Part shown: positions 35,990 through 46,900 of the stretch, in pieces | How positions within the stretch are numbered: the first letter of the stretch is position 1 | Layout of the letters: every line of letters starts with the position of its first letter | NCBI RefSeq assembly: GCF_037042905.1 | Contig: NC_087252.1 | Span: 25,220,994-25,284,993, forward strand | Length of the DNA stretch: 64,000 bases | Direction: 5' to 3' | Source of the DNA: Lytechinus pictus | Taxonomy: Eukaryota; Echinodermata; Echinoidea; Temnopleuroida; Toxopneustidae | The notes under the pieces: model-generated | Told to the model about the DNA's origin: nothing | The model's input: only the letters and a program-made list of their open reading frames with translations | The model's database searches: none | Program-made: the position numbers and the translations under genes

Positions 35990-36380
35990 AATAATAAACT
36001 TAATGTTATGCATGTAACATAATAATTAAAGTAGGATCAAGATCTATGATCAGAAGGAAAGACCGGAAGTTACCACAGGTAGTTCCTTCGTATTCCGTAT
36101 ACTGATGATAGTGAGGATGATGGTGATAATGGTGGTGGTGGTGATGATGTTTTAACATGATAATTAAAGTAGGATCAAGATCTATGATCAGAAGGAACGA
36201 CCGGAAGTTACCACAGGTAGTTCCGTCTTCTTCCGTATACTTATGATGATGGTGAGGATGATGATGATGATGAAGATGCTGCTGCTGCTGATGATGATGA
36301 AGATGATGATGGTGATGATGATGATGGTAATGATGTTGATGATGATGATGGTGACGGTAATGATCACGATGGTGGTGTGT
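35990..36380. repeat. 142-bp tandem duplication plus (GAT)n microsatellite
   Basis: The block 'ataattaaagtaggatcaag ... accggaagttaccacaggtagttcc' occurs at about 36010 and again at about 36155. Each copy is followed by GAT/GGT trinucleotide repeats, the second extending to about 36370. Confidence 0.9.
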
Positions 36381-36680
36381 TCACAATGTGTTCACATATA
36401 GTGGAGCACGTGAAGATATGGTTATTACAATGCTCAAATGGGAAGATAATTTCGTAGTCATGGTAGTGTTTGTGTTTCTAGTGTGTTCACATGGAAGACT
36501 TTTTTCACACTGTTAAAATATTCTAAAATTAAAGGTGTGGAAATAATATCATATATTTGGAACCTTATAACATGTACAGAATTTCCACTTTGTGGACTAC
36601 TGAACTTGAATTGCTCAAATTCAAGACTGAATATTTTGTAAAGAACACAATATTACTCTACACTGTGTGTTCACGCAGCT
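36380..36680. repeat. Decayed CACAGTGTG-family sequence
   Basis: It contains 'gtgttcacaatgtgttcac' and 'cactgttaaaatattct' words of the family at 32.6-33.8 kb. Too degenerate to define units. Confidence 0.55.
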
Positions 36681-36687
36681 AGTGGAG

Positions 36688-36835
36688 TAATAATAATGAT
36701 AATAATATTAATAATAACAATAATAATAATAATAACAATGATAATGATAATACTACTACTAATAATAATAACAATAATAATAATAATAATGATAATAATA
36801 ATAGTTATAACATTAATGATAGTAATACTTACATT
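36688..36835. repeat. (AAT)n microsatellite
   Basis: Imperfect AAT/ATA trinucleotide repeat. The isoleucine-rich open frame across it is not a gene. Confidence 0.93.
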
Positions 36836-36954
36836 TATATATCTTTTTATAAGCTTACTTTACATTGCAATGATCATCTCAATATCAAATCAGCCAAAAA
36901 ACTTACACGTTCGGTTTCGAACCAAATATGGAATGGTACGAGGTATTTGTTTAA

Positions 36955-37561
36955 AGGACAAGTCCACCCCAACAAAATGTCTATTTGAATAAAAAGAGAA
37001 AAATCAAACGAGGATAACACTGAAAATTTCATCAAAATCGGATGTAAAATAAGAAAGTTATGGCATTTTAAAGTTTCGCTTCATTTCACAAAACAGCCAT
37101 ATGCATATCCCAGTCGGTATGCAAATGAGGTCAGAGAACTGATGACATCACTCACTCCCTTTTTCTTTTGTATTCTATTATATAAAGTATGAAATATTCT
37201 AATTTTCTCCTCATTGTCCTGTGAAACAAAGTTTTATTTCTCCCTGAACATGTGGAATTACTATTGTTTAACATTATATGGTTCAGTCAAGTTGGTCCGA
37301 ATTGTCAAATCTGTGAACATTTAAATATTGTATAATTCAAACAATAAAAAGAAATGAAATAGTGAGTGAGGGACATCATCGATTCTCTCATTTGCATGTG
37401 ACTAAATTGTGCATAAAACTATTTTGAGAAAAATAAGCGAAACTTTAAAATGTCATAACTTTCTTATTTCACATCCGATTTTGATGAAATTTTCAGCATT
37501 ATGCTTGTCTAATTTTTCTCTGGAGATTCAAATCAACATTTTTATGAGGTAGACTTTACCT
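36955..37561. mobile_element. 607-bp TTAA-type MITE (AGGACAAGTCCACC family), copy 1
   Basis: AGGACAAGTCCACC at the left and GGTAGACTTTACCT at the right, an imperfect inverted pair, are flanked by TTAA on both sides (36951-36954, 37562-37565). Inner arms pair over ~150 bp ('aaatcggatgtaaaataagaaagttatgg' with 'cataactttcttatttcacatccg'). The second copy is at 59676-60222. Confidence 0.82.
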
Positions 37562-37828
37562 TTAAGGAATTCTTATGCACCAGTGAAAATGTTACTGATG
37601 TGAACTAAACCCATTGACATTTACACACGGAAAGAAGAGGGTTTACCACTTGACCCATTCACATTACGTAACGTCACTGTGAAATGGATGAAAATGGTAC
37701 TTTAAGGATTACGTAGCCGTAGAGGAGTACCTTAAATGACTATGTCAACACACTACCAATAGCAGACGATGGCCGATTCCTCTGTATTCGCATCCCGATT
37801 GCTTCTCCCTCTTCCTTTTAGATCTTTA

Positions 37829-38046
37829 AGCCAGGGTTACACCAAAACCTATTTCTCCCGAATAAAGTCGGACCGATTCTACCCGAATTCGGCCTACTTC
37901 GGATGGTTTCGGTTGATTCGAATGTTCCCGACTCCTTCCTGAATTTTGTCGCATTCGCGGAGGGAGAACAGAATACTCCCAAAACCACCGGAATACATGT
38001 ATTCGGATGGATTCGCAGCTGATTCGGTTCCGGTGTAACCCGAGCT
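37829..38046. mobile_element. 218-bp TTA-flanked MITE (AGCCAGGGTTACACC), copy 1
   Basis: AGCCAGGGTTACACC at the left and GGTGTAACCCGAGCT at the right are flanked by TTA (37826-37828, 38047-38049), consistent with a PIF/Harbinger-type target duplication. The interior is full of 'attcgg' and 'ccgaat' words. A relative in opposite orientation lies at 45938-46144. Confidence 0.82.
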
Positions 38047-38134
38047 TTACTTATTCAAAATTCTCACGAATTTATGTAAATAGGCAGTTATAAAAGACAC
38101 TATAAGAAGGAGGGAGCACAAATCAAACTCAATG

Positions 38135-38860
38135 TTTAGAAAAGTAGAAACGTCGATTTAACTATTACGAAAAGTTGAAACAGAAATCAAGCTCTAACTT
38201 ACACTCTAAAAACAGAGAGTAAAAACCTACCCACTATCTGGTAGAAAGGGAACTTGCATGTTTGCTGGGTAATTTTTGTTTTCCAATATTGGGCAAAATG
38301 CATGTGTGAAGGGTAAATATCAACGCAACATTGCGTGAAATTTACATAATATTTGGTGTATTTTTACCCCCACAAATACGCATGTTCCCATTTAACTCAA
38401 TATTAGGTAAACTTTGTTTAGAGGGTAAGAAGAGCAGAAACACCAATCAGGGTTTAACTTATGAAAAGTCAACACGTCAATCAAACTCTAACTTAAGAAA
38501 AGTAGAAACAACAATCAAACTCTAACTAAAGAAAAGTAGAAACAATAACCATACTCTAATTTAAGAAAAGTAGAAACAACAATCAAATTATAACTTAAGA
38601 AAAGTAGAACACCAAACAAACTCTAAGTTAATAAAAGTAGAAACACCAATGAGCTCTAACTTAATTTCTCAGGAAAAGAATAGGAACACCAATCTAGCTC
38701 TAAGTTAAGAAAAGTTGTAACATCAATTTATCTGTAACTTGAGAAAAGTAGAAATACCAATATATCTCCATGTAAGAAAAGGTGAAACGCCAATTAACAT
38801 CTAGCCCAAGACAAGTAGAACACCAATCGAAACCTAATTTAAGGAAAGTCAATATTATAA
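38135..38860. repeat. Minisatellite, ~35-40-bp units
   Basis: The unit 'aagaaaagtagaaacaccaatcaaactctaactt' and variants repeat about a dozen times. Units around 38460-38620 are the most alike. A MITE interrupts the array at 38203-38428. Confidence 0.9.
38203..38428. mobile_element. MITE inserted in the minisatellite
   Basis: 'actctaaaaacagagagtaaa' at the left is an imperfect inverse of 'taaactttgtttagagggta' at the right. The sequence inside ('aatattgggcaaaatgcat' against 'ctcaatattaggta') is unrelated to the surrounding repeat, which resumes on both sides. Confidence 0.65.
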
Positions 38861-40735
38861 ATGTGAGATATATAGTCTCATTATATAGATCCCACATAAG
38901 AAATTAAAGAAAATAGTTACTAAAAAGTCAAGAAATATATGTACTAGAAATACAAACGCGTCCCCCCCCCCACACACCATTCCATGTTCCTAAGAACCGC
39001 ACACTCACACACTCACTGACGAAAAATACTATACCACTATTATTAGAGGAAATGAAATATGAAGTGCAGTGCGAGACACGATCGAACAGAATATATATCT
39101 GCATCTTTTTTTTTGCAATTATAATATGTTTCATTTCTTCTGTTTCCCTTCATCACTTTGCAATGTAATAATTCTAATTTTATTCTCCCTTCGAGGGCAA
39201 AGTAATATGATATAAGCATGATAAGGATTGTTAAATCGGCAAAACGTTCTCACCATTTCTCTGAATTAAAAAGTGATTCAACGTCGTTAATCCAAACGTA
39301 TACATGGTTAAATGCGCTATGATAAAACGTCTATCGGTCATTGGCCTTGTGCAAACTATATATATGGTGTATCATGATCTCAGACGAAAATGCCTACACG
39401 GGCCGCTTCCTATTACTATTTCTCCCTAGCGCCAGAATAGGGGTTATTCCGATTACGCACGAGTCGCAAACGAATAGGCCTGAAGTAATTTTAAAGCGAC
39501 CCTACCAACCCGTCAACCAATGTGCTTGCAATGGAAATGGTTATGGGTACAAATCCCATGCAGTACTGGGTATAATCTTGAATTGTAGGTACATATTTCT
39601 TTAAATTAGGGGAAAATTTTGAAGAAATACAATTCCAAGCCTTGATATCCGACTCAAAGACTTCAAAACAAGTTAGGCCTATATGTAGGACAGGATTGAA
39701 AAGGGACAACCAGTTTTGCAGGGGCATGCACTCGACAAGTCAACTCGAAAACAAGATACATGATCACAATGCTGCAAGGATAACTATTCTGGAACAGGAA
39801 CAAACTAGAAAAAAAAAAGATCTATCCATCCAACCATCCAGTTTATAAAAGAACCAACCAAACAAGAAGAATGTAAGACATGTTGCTTGATATGTTTTTC
39901 TTAGGAAACTTCTGAAATTAATCAAACGCCACGCCAGAAAAATTGTTTATAAATTAAAATACAAATGTCTTCCTGCCCTTTTATGTGCATTGCTACGAAC
40001 AAATATTATCAGGCTGTAAATAGAGATACTACCAACTGTTTGGTGTCTGCAAATGTGCCTGGGTGACAGCATATCGCATTATTAGTCATTACAATGTAAC
40101 ATAACTGGCTAAAGTATGTTTCTGCACGAATTTAGTTATAAAATGAAAGCTTTGCTATTCATAAACGAAAATGATAGCCATAGATTTTGCTGATTTTATT
40201 GGAAGATAAATGTACATGTACGTACATTTATAGACGTACATATATTTCGTATTAATCTGAATAGTTCGATTTTTTTATTGACACGATAGGTTTACTCAAT
40301 TTCTATTTTTAAAAATGGAAAATGTAAAAGAGGCCATACTTTCCTTTTTTTGCGGGGTAAGCTTTTATATAATCTGTGATCAGTCTAGTCTACATCGATA
40401 ACATAATTTTAAACGTCTAACATGTTTAAAAATTATTCTATTAACTAGGAACTGCATTTATCTGTTTATCTATATTTATTTGTTTTCTTTATTCTATACT
40501 GCAGGGTAGGCCTGCTCAGTTATGCAAAACTGATTTCCAAAGGCGCCATGCAGTTTAACAAATCATTCAACATCTTATCAATTCAATGTATGTAACATAC
40601 AAATAGAGTAAAAACAGAATACATTATATACATGTAGAGTGAATCAACAATTATCATGGAATCATTACATCTATATCAAGTTATTCATTCTAATCACATG
40701 TATGAAATTCATGCGTATCTAAATATTTCTAAAAA
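38861..40735. other. Stretch without recognised gene
   Basis: It contains a C run near 38964. Open frames at 39341-39848 lack domains and splice support. AT-rich otherwise. Confidence 0.35.
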
Positions 40736-41265
40736 TAGAGTATTGGAATGTAAAAGTCCTTCCCCAAACTTAGAGCCCCTAAATCAGAAGTAGGCGTGTT
40801 GTTCTGCCTAGTGGTGCCATGAGCCCAATTACAACAGGAAGGCAAAATATATTCCTTCGAAACAACCCATTCGATTTTTTTTTCAATTTGATATTGCTGA
40901 TTGACAAAAGTGTATGAATATGATTCAAAATCTAACACTGATTCTGGAAATGGTAACTTCTGAACTTCCTTTGCCCAAATTGGGAAGATATATCAATGAC
41001 TTTGGAACTATTTTTCGACTGGCGGAAGAATTAGGGCTATTTTACTGTTTCAGTTGATGAATTTGATCCCATCAGAGTTATCTTCATAAATGGCGATTTA
41101 TTTTTAAAATGACCTGGCTACGATACCCTTTCTGGTCAAATATGGAATTTCAGATATATATTTTATCCAATGGTAGTAAACATTCGACCCTTTGATTTTA
41201 CGTTTATTTTGTATGAGTTTTTTAAAAGTGCCATTTTAACAAACAAGTCTATGGGGAATGTCACC
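40736..41265 (+). repeat. Interspersed repeat R, copy 1
   Basis: This stretch matches in reverse orientation the stretch at about 62630-63080. Shared pieces include 'tgatattgctgattgacaaa', 'ttttaaaatgacc/..ggctcattttaaaaat', 'tccatatctgaccag' and 'tggtagtaaacattcgaccc'. Identity is patchy, so these are old copies. A mariner-like element lies immediately beyond each copy. Confidence 0.65.
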
Positions 41266-41269
41266 TATA

Positions 41270-42245
41270 TACAGTGCGTATCAAAAAAAGTTTACACTTA
41301 GAAAAAAAATCCTGTAAAATTATATATTTGTAATATCCTGAAGATTTTTCCACATTTAAACATTGGTACAGATCCATTTAAGCAAATGACGATGTAACTG
41401 TCGAAAAATATTTCCGCTTGAGTGAGCACCACTTACTTTTGAAAAGTTAGTGGAAATAGATTTGCGCAGAACTTTGAAATAGTTATGCGAGTAAAAGTAG
41501 AACTTAATCATGAAGAGCACATTGAATTTAGCTAGTAAAATTGATTTGAAGACATCTTTTACCTTTTTAACTTGTTTTCTTACCCAAAAAACTTCGAAGA
41601 GTGCATTGCGCCCCACCCCACTCCCCCACACACCGAGGCCATCGTGAAGATATTTGCTTTACACTGAGCTGTGATTTAGATGAAATGGCTTAGGTTCAAT
41701 TTTCATTTTGTTAATCATTGTCAAGCTTGGAAAAAGTGTGGAGAAACAAGTATTAATATGAAAAATGAAATATAAACCCACTCTAAATGATAAAAACTTC
41801 GTGAAAAAATGCTGGAGATGTCTGATACTAACTTTTGTTCAGATTTAGTTATGTCCTCAGATCCAGCTGGCACAAAAAGGGTAAATGTTGTGCTTATCAA
41901 GTGTTGAAATTTCAAATTGGGTGGCAAAATTGTAACAAAATGCTTGAATGTATCCATTTATTACAATTGACAAAAAGTGCAATGGGAAATGTATGAGAAA
42001 TATTTCGCAGGGTAAGTTTGATTTCGCCCTTTCCCCTTGACACAGCGTGTAAACGAGCATTTCTGCGAGCTTTACAAAAATGGACAATGCTCACTCAAGT
42101 GTAACGTTCTGTCAAAACTTTTACTTTCATTGGATAGATGAGACCCAAACCCAAGATTATATGTGAAAAAATTATCCACATGTTGTACATTTTTTAATTC
42201 CCAGGGCTTTTTCAAAGTGTAAACTTTTTTTTGATACGCACTGTA
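41270..42245. mobile_element. Mariner-like non-autonomous element, CAGTGCGTATCAAAAAAAGT ends
   Basis: ACAGTGCGTATCAAAAAAAG at the left and its inverse ending ...GATACGCACTGT at the right, with TA next to each end, are mariner-type. Further in, 'cttgagtgagca' occurs in both arms as inverted sequence. Open frames in the middle on the minus strand do not resemble a transposase. Confidence 0.8.
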
Positions 42246-42425
42246 GTATTCTGACGTGTTTTACATGGTTTTATGTATATTTCGTTTTCGTCTTTCATGG
42301 ATGTCTGCTGAGGTATATAGTTGCATTGTATTCTTCCTATATCCTAGTGATAGATACTTTTTTACAATCATTTTAATGGAACATATCAACAAAGACCTAT
42401 AACCCTGACGATTTCTTTTTCGCAG

Positions 42426-42758
42426 AACCCCATCTATCAAATGAAACAGATGACTGCTTACACCAACAAAATATGTGAAATATTTACCCTTTTAGCCGAA
42501 AAGAAGCAATGCTCACATAAAGAATGTCTTGTTACTTGCAATCAAATTCTCAATAATTCATTCATTTGGTCTGCTAAGGCAGCGACTGTCGAGGCTGCAT
42601 GCCTCGGTGCTGTGAGGGATGATGCCATACATAACGCTTTTTTTAAAGGACATCAGAGGCTCTTTGGCTGGCGTTTGACCGGTCTCAGCTTGCGTCATGC
42701 CTGTTGCGGTCCCTCAGAGGCACCTACTGGTGTTTCTAGATATATATATGTGATATAA
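42426..42758 (+). CDS. Possible terminal exon of an unknown gene
   Basis: A pyrimidine-rich tract ending in CAG (42423-42425) precedes a frame open from the first base of the exon (Asn-Pro-Ile-Tyr-Gln...) to the stop at 42756-42758, about 110 codons. It contains Cys-rich stretches (CSHKECLVTC, HACCG). An AATAAA at 42887-42892 lies 130 bases after the stop, as expected for a 3' UTR. I do not recognise the family and found no upstream exon. Transposon origin is possible. Confidence 0.35.
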   Translation, partial: NPIYQMKQMTAYTNKICEIFTLLAEKKQCSHKECLVTCNQILNNSFIWSAKAATVEAACLGAVRDDAIHNAFFKGHQRLFGWRLTGLSLRHACCGPSEAPTGVSRYIYVI

Positions 42759-42886
42759 TGATTATTGTATTATATTCCAAGATTTGTCTTTTTTGTCTTC
42801 TGTATTTACTTTTATTGCCCTGCATTTTCTCATTAAAGGGAAGTGTTCTGGGCGTATATTGTATTCCTTTAATGTGCAGATTTGCA

Positions 42887-42892
42887 AATAAA
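42887..42892 (+). promoter_or_regulatory. Possible polyadenylation signal
   Basis: AATAAA downstream of the candidate exon at 42426-42758. Confidence 0.3.
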
Positions 42893-43270
42893 CTGATTAT
42901 ATAACAACTACTCCTTATGTTAATTTAACCTTGCAAACTTTGGGACCTACATGTATTGAATCGAAGATTGGTCAGAGTTGGGGACCACAATGGGCCTAGG
43001 TCAAAGACTAAATTAAGTATCATTTAAATATTTCAACACAACGCGACCAATTAAGCCAAAGTTTGGGCTTTCCTACCGCAGCTGGATCGAAGAGGCGTAA
43101 GCAGATACACGTTTAAATATACATTTTTGAAGCAAACACCGACAATCGAAAGACCTGTCTGTATTTGCGTTACATTGTATTTTAAAGGTTTTTGCTTGCG
43201 CATAATATGTTTATCTTCCAGGTTCTATATTTATTAATTTTGCCGATTAATGAAGTCACTGAAGATTACG

Positions 43271-43430
43271 GGCCCGTTTCATAACCAGTTACAACTATTG
43301 TAACTTTGCCATTATTGTAACAACCTTGAGAATATTAATTGCGATTGGCTGCTGAGCCCTGTTACCATGGGTATTGCCATGATAGCAACGTTACATCAAG
43401 CGTAAGAACTTTATGACCCCCCCCCCCCGA
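43271..43430. mobile_element. GGGCCCGTTTCATAA-type MITE
   Basis: 'acgggcccgtttcataacc' opens and '..gaactttatgacccccc' closes an imperfect inverted repeat. Inner 'gttacaactattgtaac' and 'ttaccatgggta' style words pair. Ends of the GGGCCCGTTTCA kind recur at 46.5, 57.9 and 59.4 kb. Confidence 0.55.
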
Positions 43431-43970
43431 ACATGTCGAAATAAATGCTATGGGAATGATCCGTATAGTTAAGACATAGGTATTAAATCAGAGCGTTAGA
43501 TAAAAAAAAGAAACGGAATAAGAATAGTGAGGATTGAGATAATTGGAGAGGAGAAACACCTAGAATGGAAGGACAGAAAGAAAATCAGACAGGTAGAAGC
43601 CATCGAAAGACATTAAATCGGGAGAATGAAAGAGAACCGGTGAATAAGAAGTCGTATAAACACAAGAGGTCTTCAGATTAACAAACGTTTCACTACAATT
43701 GGGCCACTAAGAGCTGCTAACAGGCGACCTAAGAGTCCCTGAAAGGTATAGCTTTGAAGTGAAACTACGGTCGTGCGAAATTGTGAGGAATTGACTATGG
43801 GAAAATCAAATCAGAAGTGGTAGTCTTAGGGGGAGGGGGCTGTTGGCCATGTTGGTGCAGTTGTTCACAGAATGTTGTCTGAACAAAAGGACAACATTCT
43901 TTTTGGTTCATGGTCATATTCATAAGACGTTAGAAGGCTATTTGGTCCCTTTGCCTTCATACGAAAACAA
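43431..43970. other. Upstream region of the membrane-protein gene
   Basis: If the exon at 43971 is the first coding exon, this stretch holds its 5' UTR and promoter. No clear TATA box was seen, and no other gene. Confidence 0.4.
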
Positions 43971-46900
43971 ATGACGCAGGTAAGACTGTAATATCTTAAA
44001 GTTGCATGAATATTACAGGTCCAGAAAGGTTATCTTTAAGGATTCGTCAACCTGAAGTGTAAGGTTTTGAAGGGCTATAATGTTCTTTCTTAACAACACA
44101 TTCCTAACGACATGTGTTTATCCTTTCTTAATAATACCCCTCACCCTCTTGACTGACGATTCATTTCCATCTAAAAGAATTGATATTTTTAATCTCTTTT
44201 ATCAAACAGGATGAAGAAGTGCAAGACTCTGTTTCGGCTGAAGAGAGCGTTGCCCAAGAACAGCCAGATATAGCGCCACCAACGGACGCTCCTGCAGGTG
44301 CTGAACAAGATATGGACAATCCATCTGCAGGTGATTTAACAGCTGATGGAACAGACTTTCCTCCACCTCCACCTCCGGATAGCGAACCCCCGCCTGAACC
44401 CGAATCGGTACCCGAACCGGCACCCGAACCGGCACCCGAACCGGCAGCCGAACCAGAATCCGTAAGCGATTCAGTACCCGAACCCGAGTCGATGCCTGAA
44501 ACGGATCCACCAACTGAACCAGCATCAGAACCAACACCCGAAATTGATGACGAAGCAAATGACGTCACAGATCTTATAGACAGTGCAGTTGACCCGGAAA
44601 TAGATGAAGCTGCCGTTGACCCCACAGCTGAAAACGAGATGATTTCACAAGACGAGGAGAGTCAGACACCTGCAGAGGTTACAGTTCACCCCGAGACCGA
44701 GTCCCCTGTGTCTGCAGATGGAAATAGCACGCCCCCACCGATGTACGACGAGACATCCGAGGAAGACAAACCTCAGGCAATCTACCAAAACAGCATGGTA
44801 GCCGAGGACACTGACGGCATCACAACTCTGGACGAAGAGATCCCCAACGGTCACGGCGTGAACGGTGACCTGGATCCAATCATCATGATGTATTCCAATG
44901 AAAAGACATCGTCGACGAGGGCTAGACTGATCTGTTTTGTCATGTTCTTTATCGTGGTGGCCATCACTGTCATAGCACTGACCTTCTACTTAGTTCGTGA
45001 GTATAATAGGCCTATTTCAAGTTTTTCGTTTGCGGATATTACCTTGAGAGCTTACTCTTCCTGCGAACCGGAGATGAAGTTCTTTCCTCACTATCCCTCG
45101 TAAATGATGATCTGGAGGAAATTGACTCAGATTCGGGCATACCATAAATGCGTTTCATTTTTAGTATAAAAGTTGAATTCTGTTGTGTTTTTATCACGAA
45201 TAGAATTTGATCTGATTGACTTTATGATGCCTGCCAGATACAAAACTATCAGATACAATATGAATATGATAAAATATACTCTGAAATAAGATTTCAACTA
45301 ATTGCATCACCAAATCCAAATTTTTATTGTGGAAAAATGTTCCATATACATGTAAGTAACACTTATTAAAGTTGACACGTGCAATAGTAATATCTTCTTT
45401 TTGCCATGGAAAACGCTAACTTTGCACCCTAAATGAACCCTGACTGCAACCTTTGCGTTGTAATCTCAAACCATAGGTGCAAAGTTAAAGAGGGTTCCAA
45501 CTTACACCTTCCCTCATTGATTCTTCTCTTTACCCATTGGGGTGCATGATGTAGCAAACTGCACGATGGGGATACACGACATAAATGTGCACGATTGCAG
45601 ACATTTGCACCGCCTCGGGTAATGCTTGTCGTCCAACATCAAGGGTTTCAATTTGAACTTTCTTCTTAGTGTTAATGATTTGGGAAAGAGCAACTAAGCA
45701 TAGTAACGTTTCTCTACTCGAGCAGGGTTTGTCACAATCATAATTGCTGAAATTCACTGTGGGAATTCTGTTTGCCGACCTTACTCTAATTTCGATTTTG
45801 ATATCATTCTTTGTTTTATAGTTTATTATGAGAACGGAGATAGTTCCGACTCATCAGAAGGTCTGGTGGTAACAACGCCGCGTGCCCCATGTAAGTACCC
45901 AACTAATTGATTTTTAAATTATTCTGAAGATCTTTACAGGCCGGGTTACACCGGTACGGAATCAGCTGCGAATCCATCCGAACTCACGTATTCGGGTGGT
46001 CTCAGGAGTATTCTGTTCTCCCTCCGCGAATGCGAAAAAAATCGAATGTTCCCGAATCCACCAAAACCGTCCGAATTATGCTCGATTCGGCTGGAATCAG
46101 TCCGAATGTATTCGGGAGAATTCGGTTTTGGCGTAACCCTGGCTTTACAGTCGCACCAACGAAACCAAAGTCTTGCTAACCATTCGGAATATTTCGTATA
46201 ATAATCAGATCGGTCCGGGCCAAGTTGCTTTAAAAGTTATTATTGACTTATTGTATGGTAACTTTGCTATCCAATGCTAACTACCATGGTAACGCTGATC
46301 AACAGCCAATCAAAATCAAGGACTCCATGCAAGTTACCATTGCATGGAAAAGATACCTTAATGGTAATTTATATGTGACTGAGCCAAGAATTCAGTTTCT
46401 TTTGTGTGACTGTAGCATGAAGTGCCCTTAAAGGACACCTCGTAACATACGAGCTGCATAACAATGACTAAAAAGCCTGGCAACATGGGAAACCAATTGC
46501 GTCGGAACGATCGCGGGGGCCCATTTCAGAAAGAATTGAGATCAAACGCAAATCCAAAGATCGCAACTTTATTTTTAACCTATGAAACACGGCTATTAGG
46601 AACTTGTAATGGCTTTTTGGAGTTGCGATTGAAAACTCTTTCAGCAACAGGCCCCATATGTGATAGCCCTATACCAGAAAACCCTAGCACCACTTTATAC
46701 ATAGCCTTCTCAACAGTATCACGCGCATGGATGAACACGACATTTGTTCCTGCGACAATTGCTCCGAGCCGAATTTCGTCTAAGACGTAGGGTTAGGATT
46801 GCAATGGGTTTAATGTTAGCTTAAAGTTAGGTTTAGGGTAGCGTATAGCGTTGGACATTCGATTGGTGTGTGGAATCTAGAGCGGAGCAATTGTCGCCAG

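Noticed and set aside
41356-42094. Minus-strand open frames inside the mariner-like element
   Set aside because: They lack transposase motifs such as the QDGAPAH-type block, so the element is treated as non-autonomous.
44161-44625. Minus-strand Ser/Gly-rich frame of 154 codons
   Set aside because: Complement of the Pro/Glu-rich exon of the membrane-protein gene. The plus strand has matching splice sites and the minus strand has none.
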